Shown here: piece by piece, positions 6,901 to 8,444 of the stretch
Position numbering within the stretch: the first letter of the stretch is position 1
Layout: every line of letters begins with the position of its first letter
NCBI GenBank assembly: GCA_946610655.1
Contig: CAMOCH010000036.1
Span: forward strand, 1-8,444
Direction of reading: 5' to 3'
Origin: an uncultured Clostridia bacterium
Lineage (GTDB): Bacteria; Bacillota; Clostridia; Christensenellales; UBA1242
Length of the DNA: 8,444 nucleotides
The notes under the pieces: generated by a model
Databases searched by the model: none
What the model was told of the DNA's origin: nothing
The model's input: the letters and a program-made list of their open reading frames with translations, nothing else
Made by a program: the position numbers and the translations under genes

Positions 6901-7040
6901 AAACAAATAAAGTTATTGAAAAATATTCAAAGAATATTTGTGATGACACTTTGGCTGATGCAGTAGTGTTTAAAAAAGATGCAGGTACTGTTGTTCAAGT
7001 CAATGAAAAATCACTCAATTTACTTTTGGAAAAAATTTAA
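3909..7040 (+). CDS. ileS: Isoleucyl-tRNA synthetase, long 'type 2' form
   Basis: This cytoplasmic class I synthetase charges tRNA-Ile with isoleucine and edits mischarged valine. The protein from ATG 3909 is 1043 aa. The ATP-binding signature HIGH is at 55-58 (GPPTANGRPHIGH) and KMSKS at 595-599. The CP1 editing domain (about 200-400) keeps WTTTPWTLPSN (223-233) and GTGIVHIAPAFGEDD (315-329), so editing looks intact. Cys pairs at 182/185, 392/395, 464/467 and 505/508 suggest zinc knuckles. The anticodon-binding domain lies near 680-830 (LSNWYVRRSRERFW). The C-terminal ~190 residues (LKPQLKTLGPKYGK near 872) match the extension of the eukaryote-like IleRS2 group (DUF5915) rather than the zinc-finger tail of the ~930-aa bacterial type. 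IleRS2 enzymes are often resistant to mupirocin. Expression is under the T-box leader; the gene is monocistronic. Identity is very secure. Confidence 0.97.
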   Translation: MYKKVDTKLDFSQREEETVKFWKENELVKKMIAKNKKGGMYSFYEGPPTANGRPHIGHVLTRTIKDVFLRYQTMQGKNIMRKAGWDTHGLPVELEVEKMIGSTGKKDIEAYGVEPFIQKCKESVWKYKDMWEDFSDRMGYSVDTSDAYITYTNDYVESEWWSLKTLFDKGLIYKGHRIVPYCPRCATSLSSHEVAQGYRDVKDRTVYAKFKLKDEKNTYFIAWTTTPWTLPSNVALCVNAKEDYSKIKFGDEYYILANALIHTLFKPEEYTLVDTKKGKEYEFTKYEPLFDFVEKKYKDSAWYVVCDDYVTLTDGTGIVHIAPAFGEDDSKVGKKYKLPFVQLVDEFGKLTSECGKFAGMFVKDADAPIIAELKETGKLLKEMPHTHSYPFCWRCGTPLLYFARSSWFIETTAIQDKLIENNSKVDWHPENIGEGRMGGFLRGLIDWDIARNRYWGTPIPIWVCENCEHKHAIGSIEELKRLGKIGDDVEIDLHKPFLDKISIDCPKCGKKMWRTPEVLDCWYDSGSMPFAQLHYPFENKKLFEETFPAEFISEGMDQTRGWFYSMLAVNTLLFGKSPYKRCLPLGLVNDEHGKKMSKSLGNVVTPWEVFEKSGADAVRWYFYISNNPWQSTNFSFETLEDFKRKFMGTFWNTYAFYVLYADIDNFDGSKHSIYDVKLTLMDKWIISEFNKLVRDVNSYLSNYVTNEPARLINDFVDSLSNWYVRRSRERFWVSGETDDKTAAFTTLYYCLEGLTRLCAPFIPNMTEQIYQNIVRSVDKKAPISVHLTDYPVSDESLIDEKLNDGMQTVLKIVFLGRATRNGSNMKNRQPLSKIMVASHKKVNLTKELKDLITDELNVQNIEFVHDTTDYLNYELKPQLKTLGPKYGKLLGGIRQYLSSCNQNELVKKVNNGETVSFDVNGSTVEITKDDLLISMVSKEGYVTESDGEFTVVLDTNLTPELIELGFVREFVSRVQQTRKDNGYEVVDHIKIYVYADDETNKVIEKYSKNICDDTLADAVVFKKDAGTVVQVNEKSLNLLLEKI

Positions 7041-7048
7041 AAGTAATA

Positions 7049-7075
7049 AAAACTCGCATATTAGCGAGTTTTTAT
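7049..7075. terminator. Bidirectional terminator between ileS and a convergent small ORF
   Basis: AACTCGC (7051-7057) pairs with GCGAGTT (7064-7070) around a six-base loop. A-runs lie on the left and T-runs on the right, so on either strand the stem is followed by five Ts. It starts about ten bases after the ileS stop and also lies downstream of the minus-strand ORF at 7141-7239. Confidence 0.9.
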
Positions 7076-7140
7076 TATTTTGCATTAAATTGTTATAATA
7101 TTAAATTATTTTACAAAAAACATAAATATTTCTATATAAT

Positions 7141-7239
7141 TTATCCTATAATTTCTGGTGGAGTAAAGTTGTATCCATTTTGGCTGCTTGCCTCAATAAT
7201 GTCAAAAACATCTTTAATTGCTGGTGAACAAATATTCAT
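7141..7239 (-). CDS. Putative small protein of 32 aa (unrecognised)
   Basis: A 32-codon ORF starts at ATG 7239 and ends at TAA. AGGAGA (plus 7247-7252) is placed seven bases upstream, as good a ribosome-binding site as that of any gene here. The peptide starts MNICSPAIKDVFDIIEASSQ and ends NGYNFTPPEIIG. It is acidic, has one Cys, an amphipathic-looking helix (about 6-19) and a Pro-containing tail. There is no membrane segment or signal peptide, so it does not look like an exported signalling peptide. A bidirectional terminator lies about 70 bases downstream, and the upstream DNA to the rpmE promoter is AT-rich with only weak promoter matches. No family is recognised. It could also be a remnant of a larger gene or a chance ORF. 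Confidence 0.5.
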   Translation of the reverse strand: MNICSPAIKDVFDIIEASSQNGYNFTPPEIIG

Positions 7240-7312
7240 GATAATATCTCCTGAGTTTATTATGTGAAGTTTAAAGAGAAATATACAAGTTTTTTTGGTG
7301 TCTTATATATAT

Positions 7313-7328
7313 TTATTTTATAAAATAA
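7313..7328. repeat. 16-bp perfect AT palindrome next to the rpmE promoter
   Basis: TTATTTTATAAAATAA is a perfect palindrome ending two bases before the -35 box of rpmE. Its position would suit a regulator, but it is pure A/T and does not match a known zinc-repressor (Zur) box that I can recognise. Confidence 0.3.
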
Positions 7329-7329
7329 C

Positions 7330-7358
7330 TTGACAAGATTGCTTTTTTGCTTTATAAT
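7330..7358 (+). promoter_or_regulatory. Consensus promoter of rpmE
   Basis: TTGACA (7330-7335) and TATAAT (7353-7358) are perfect boxes with 17-bp spacing. The expected start near 7365 leaves a short leader carrying AGGAGA (7377-7382). CTTGACAAG at the -35 is itself nearly palindromic, so a weak divergent promoter towards the minus-strand small ORF could overlap it. Confidence 0.9.
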
Positions 7359-7388
7359 GCTTTTGCATTTTAATTTAGGAGAAAAGAA

Positions 7389-7601
7389 ATGAAAGAAAAT
7401 TTGCATCCAGATTATCACACAGTAACAGTTAAATGTGCTTGTGGCGAAACTTTTGAAACAAAATCAACAAAAAAAGGCGACACAATCATGATTGATATTT
7501 GCAACAAATGTCACCCATACTTTACTGGAACACAAAAGATTGTTGACGCTGGTGGAAGAGTAGATAAATTCAACAAACGTTACTCAAACAATAATAAGTA
7601 G
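7389..7601 (+). CDS. rpmE: Ribosomal protein L31 (bL31, zinc-binding type)
   Basis: bL31 is a small protein of the large ribosomal subunit that helps form a bridge to the small subunit near the 5S rRNA region. The 70-aa product opens with MKENLHPDYH, the usual start of the family. It carries the four zinc cysteines of the C+ form: CAC (Cys16, Cys18) and CNKC (Cys38, Cys41). GRVDKFNKRYS at the end is also typical. The AGGAGA site lies six bases before the ATG. C+ forms dominate when zinc is plentiful; the cysteine-less paralogue used in zinc shortage is not in this window. The following gene is prmC, as in many Bacillota. Confidence 0.97.
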   Translation: MKENLHPDYHTVTVKCACGETFETKSTKKGDTIMIDICNKCHPYFTGTQKIVDAGGRVDKFNKRYSNNNK

Positions 7602-7614
7602 CAACTTTTTTGTG

Positions 7615-7645
7615 GTGCAAACTAAATATTTGGTTTGCACTTTTT
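7615..7645 (+). terminator. Terminator of rpmE (first of two hairpins)
   Basis: GTGCAAAC (7615-7622) pairs perfectly with GTTTGCAC (7633-7640) around a ten-base loop, followed by TTTTT (7641-7645). It begins 13 bases after the rpmE stop. Confidence 0.88.
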
Positions 7646-7646
7646 A

Positions 7647-7680
7647 GTGTGTAGAAATTATTCTATGCACTTATTTTTTT
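7647..7680 (+). terminator. Second terminator-like hairpin, directly before prmC
   Basis: GTGTGTAGAA (7647-7656) pairs over ten positions, two of them G-T, with TTCTATGCAC (7661-7670) around the loop ATTA, followed by TTATTTTTTT (7671-7680). Only 11 bases lie between the T-run and the prmC ATG, which leaves no room for a promoter after it. Confidence 0.7.
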
Positions 7681-7691
7681 GTTAGGGGATT

Positions 7692-8444
7692 ATGGATTAT
7701 TTATCTTGTAGAAAACAAATAGAAAGTATTTCAAATGCAGACAGTAGCGATATTGACTGGATTTTTTGTGAGGTTTTAAAAGTAAAACGCTTGCAATTGC
7801 AAAAAAATCTAATTGTTACAAAAAATAATCAAAAAATATTAATTAAATACGCAAAAAAATTAAAAAAAGGTATGCCACTTGCTCAAGTTTTAGGTTACAC
7901 AGAGTTTTATGGTCTAAAGTTTATTGTTAATAAAAATGTGCTATGTCCAAGATCTGAAACCGAAGAACTGTGTGATTTATTAGTCAAAGAAATTGGACAA
8001 AAAGCAAGTGTAAAAGTGCTAGATTTGTGTACTGGCAGTGGTGCACTGGCAATTTCAGTGCAAAAATGCACTAATTCACAGGTTACGGCATCAGATATCA
8101 GTAAAAAAGCATTAAAAACTGCAAAAAATAACGCAAAACTTAATAAAAGTAGTGTAAATTTTGTTAAAAGTGACCTTTTTAATAATATTTATGGCATATT
8201 TGATTATATAATTTGTAACCCCCCATATATTGATATTAATGATGAAAAAGTTGATTTCAGTGTTCGCAAATATGAGCCAGCGCTTGCACTTTTTGCTCCA
8301 GATGATGGCTATAAGTTTTATAAAGACATTGCAAAAAGTGCCAAAAATTATATGCTAGCAGGTGGAAAGCTGTTTTTAGAAGTTGGCATTGGTATGGCGC
8401 AAAATGTTGCGAAGTTGTTTGAAGATTATTCAAATGTGGTTATA
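7692..8444 (+). CDS. prmC: Peptide chain release factor N5-glutamine methyltransferase (partial, runs off the window)
   Basis: PrmC (HemK) methylates the glutamine of the GGQ motif in release factors RF1 and RF2, using S-adenosylmethionine, which speeds translation termination. The ATG at 7692 follows AGGGG (7684-7688). The first 251 residues are present and the frame is open at the right edge; family members run to about 280 aa. An N-terminal helical domain (1-75) is followed by PLAQVLGYTEFYG (62-74) and CPRSETEEL (85-93, a variant of the usual PRPETE). The SAM-binding loop is LDLCTGSGALAIS (110-122). The catalytic NPPYI is at 176-180, and EPALALFAPDDG (195-206) is also typical. The gene follows rpmE behind two hairpins. 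In related genomes prfA commonly comes next, which cannot be checked here. Confidence 0.95.
   Translation, partial: MDYLSCRKQIESISNADSSDIDWIFCEVLKVKRLQLQKNLIVTKNNQKILIKYAKKLKKGMPLAQVLGYTEFYGLKFIVNKNVLCPRSETEELCDLLVKEIGQKASVKVLDLCTGSGALAISVQKCTNSQVTASDISKKALKTAKNNAKLNKSSVNFVKSDLFNNIYGIFDYIICNPPYIDINDEKVDFSVRKYEPALALFAPDDGYKFYKDIAKSAKNYMLAGGKLFLEVGIGMAQNVAKLFEDYSNVVI

Noticed and set aside
1..8444. A reassigned code with TGA as Trp, suggested by the absence of TGA stops
   Set aside because: All tryptophans, including the many in ileS, are TGG and no conserved Trp falls on TGA. Eight stops without TGA are not surprising in AT-rich DNA.
1..8444. A new defence, mobile or secondary-metabolite system
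   Set aside because: No nuclease, transposase, integrase, reverse transcriptase, repeat array or biosynthetic domain is visible; the window is mainly housekeeping genes plus a few unassigned small proteins.

Overview
The window is AT-rich bacterial DNA, most likely from the Bacillota (Clostridia-like, possibly an uncultured gut lineage). The support is the 23S-5S rRNA sequence, strong AGGAG-type Shine-Dalgarno sites, sigma-A-type promoters, a T-box leader in front of an isoleucyl-tRNA synthetase of the long 'type 2' form, and the gene pairs lspA-rluD and rpmE-prmC. Every stop codon seen is TAA or TAG, but Trp is always TGG, so the standard bacterial code applies. The genus cannot be read from this sequence.

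Layout. Bases 1-160 are the 3' end of a 23S rRNA and about 313-428 a 5S rRNA, closed by a strong terminator. The 23S-5S spacer holds a full-consensus promoter, which is unusual. On the minus strand, 617-1300 encodes a soluble 227-aa protein of no recognisable family, with its own promoter, Shine-Dalgarno site and terminator. Divergent from it are lspA (lipoprotein signal peptidase, TTG start) and an rluD-family pseudouridine synthase overlapping it by 14 bp. Two small three-helix membrane proteins of unknown function follow (2930-3560), ending at a terminator.

From 3599 to 3908 lies a promoter and a complete transcriptional T-box leader. Its stems I, II, III, antiterminator and terminator can all be drawn. 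It controls ileS, whose real start is ATG 3909; an in-frame GTG at 3825 lies inside the antiterminator. Downstream of ileS is a bidirectional terminator. A short minus-strand ORF of 32 codons with an excellent Shine-Dalgarno site (7141-7239) converges on it. A consensus promoter then drives rpmE (zinc-type ribosomal protein L31). Two back-to-back terminator-like hairpins separate rpmE from prmC, the release-factor glutamine methyltransferase, which runs off the right edge.

Most of the window is translation machinery: rRNA, rRNA modification, tRNA charging, a ribosomal protein and release-factor methylation, plus lipoprotein maturation. No mobile element, CRISPR array, tRNA gene or defence system is visible. 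The points worth a second look are the 5S promoter, the diverged T-box bulge, the hairpin pair before prmC, the 32-codon ORF and the three unassigned proteins.
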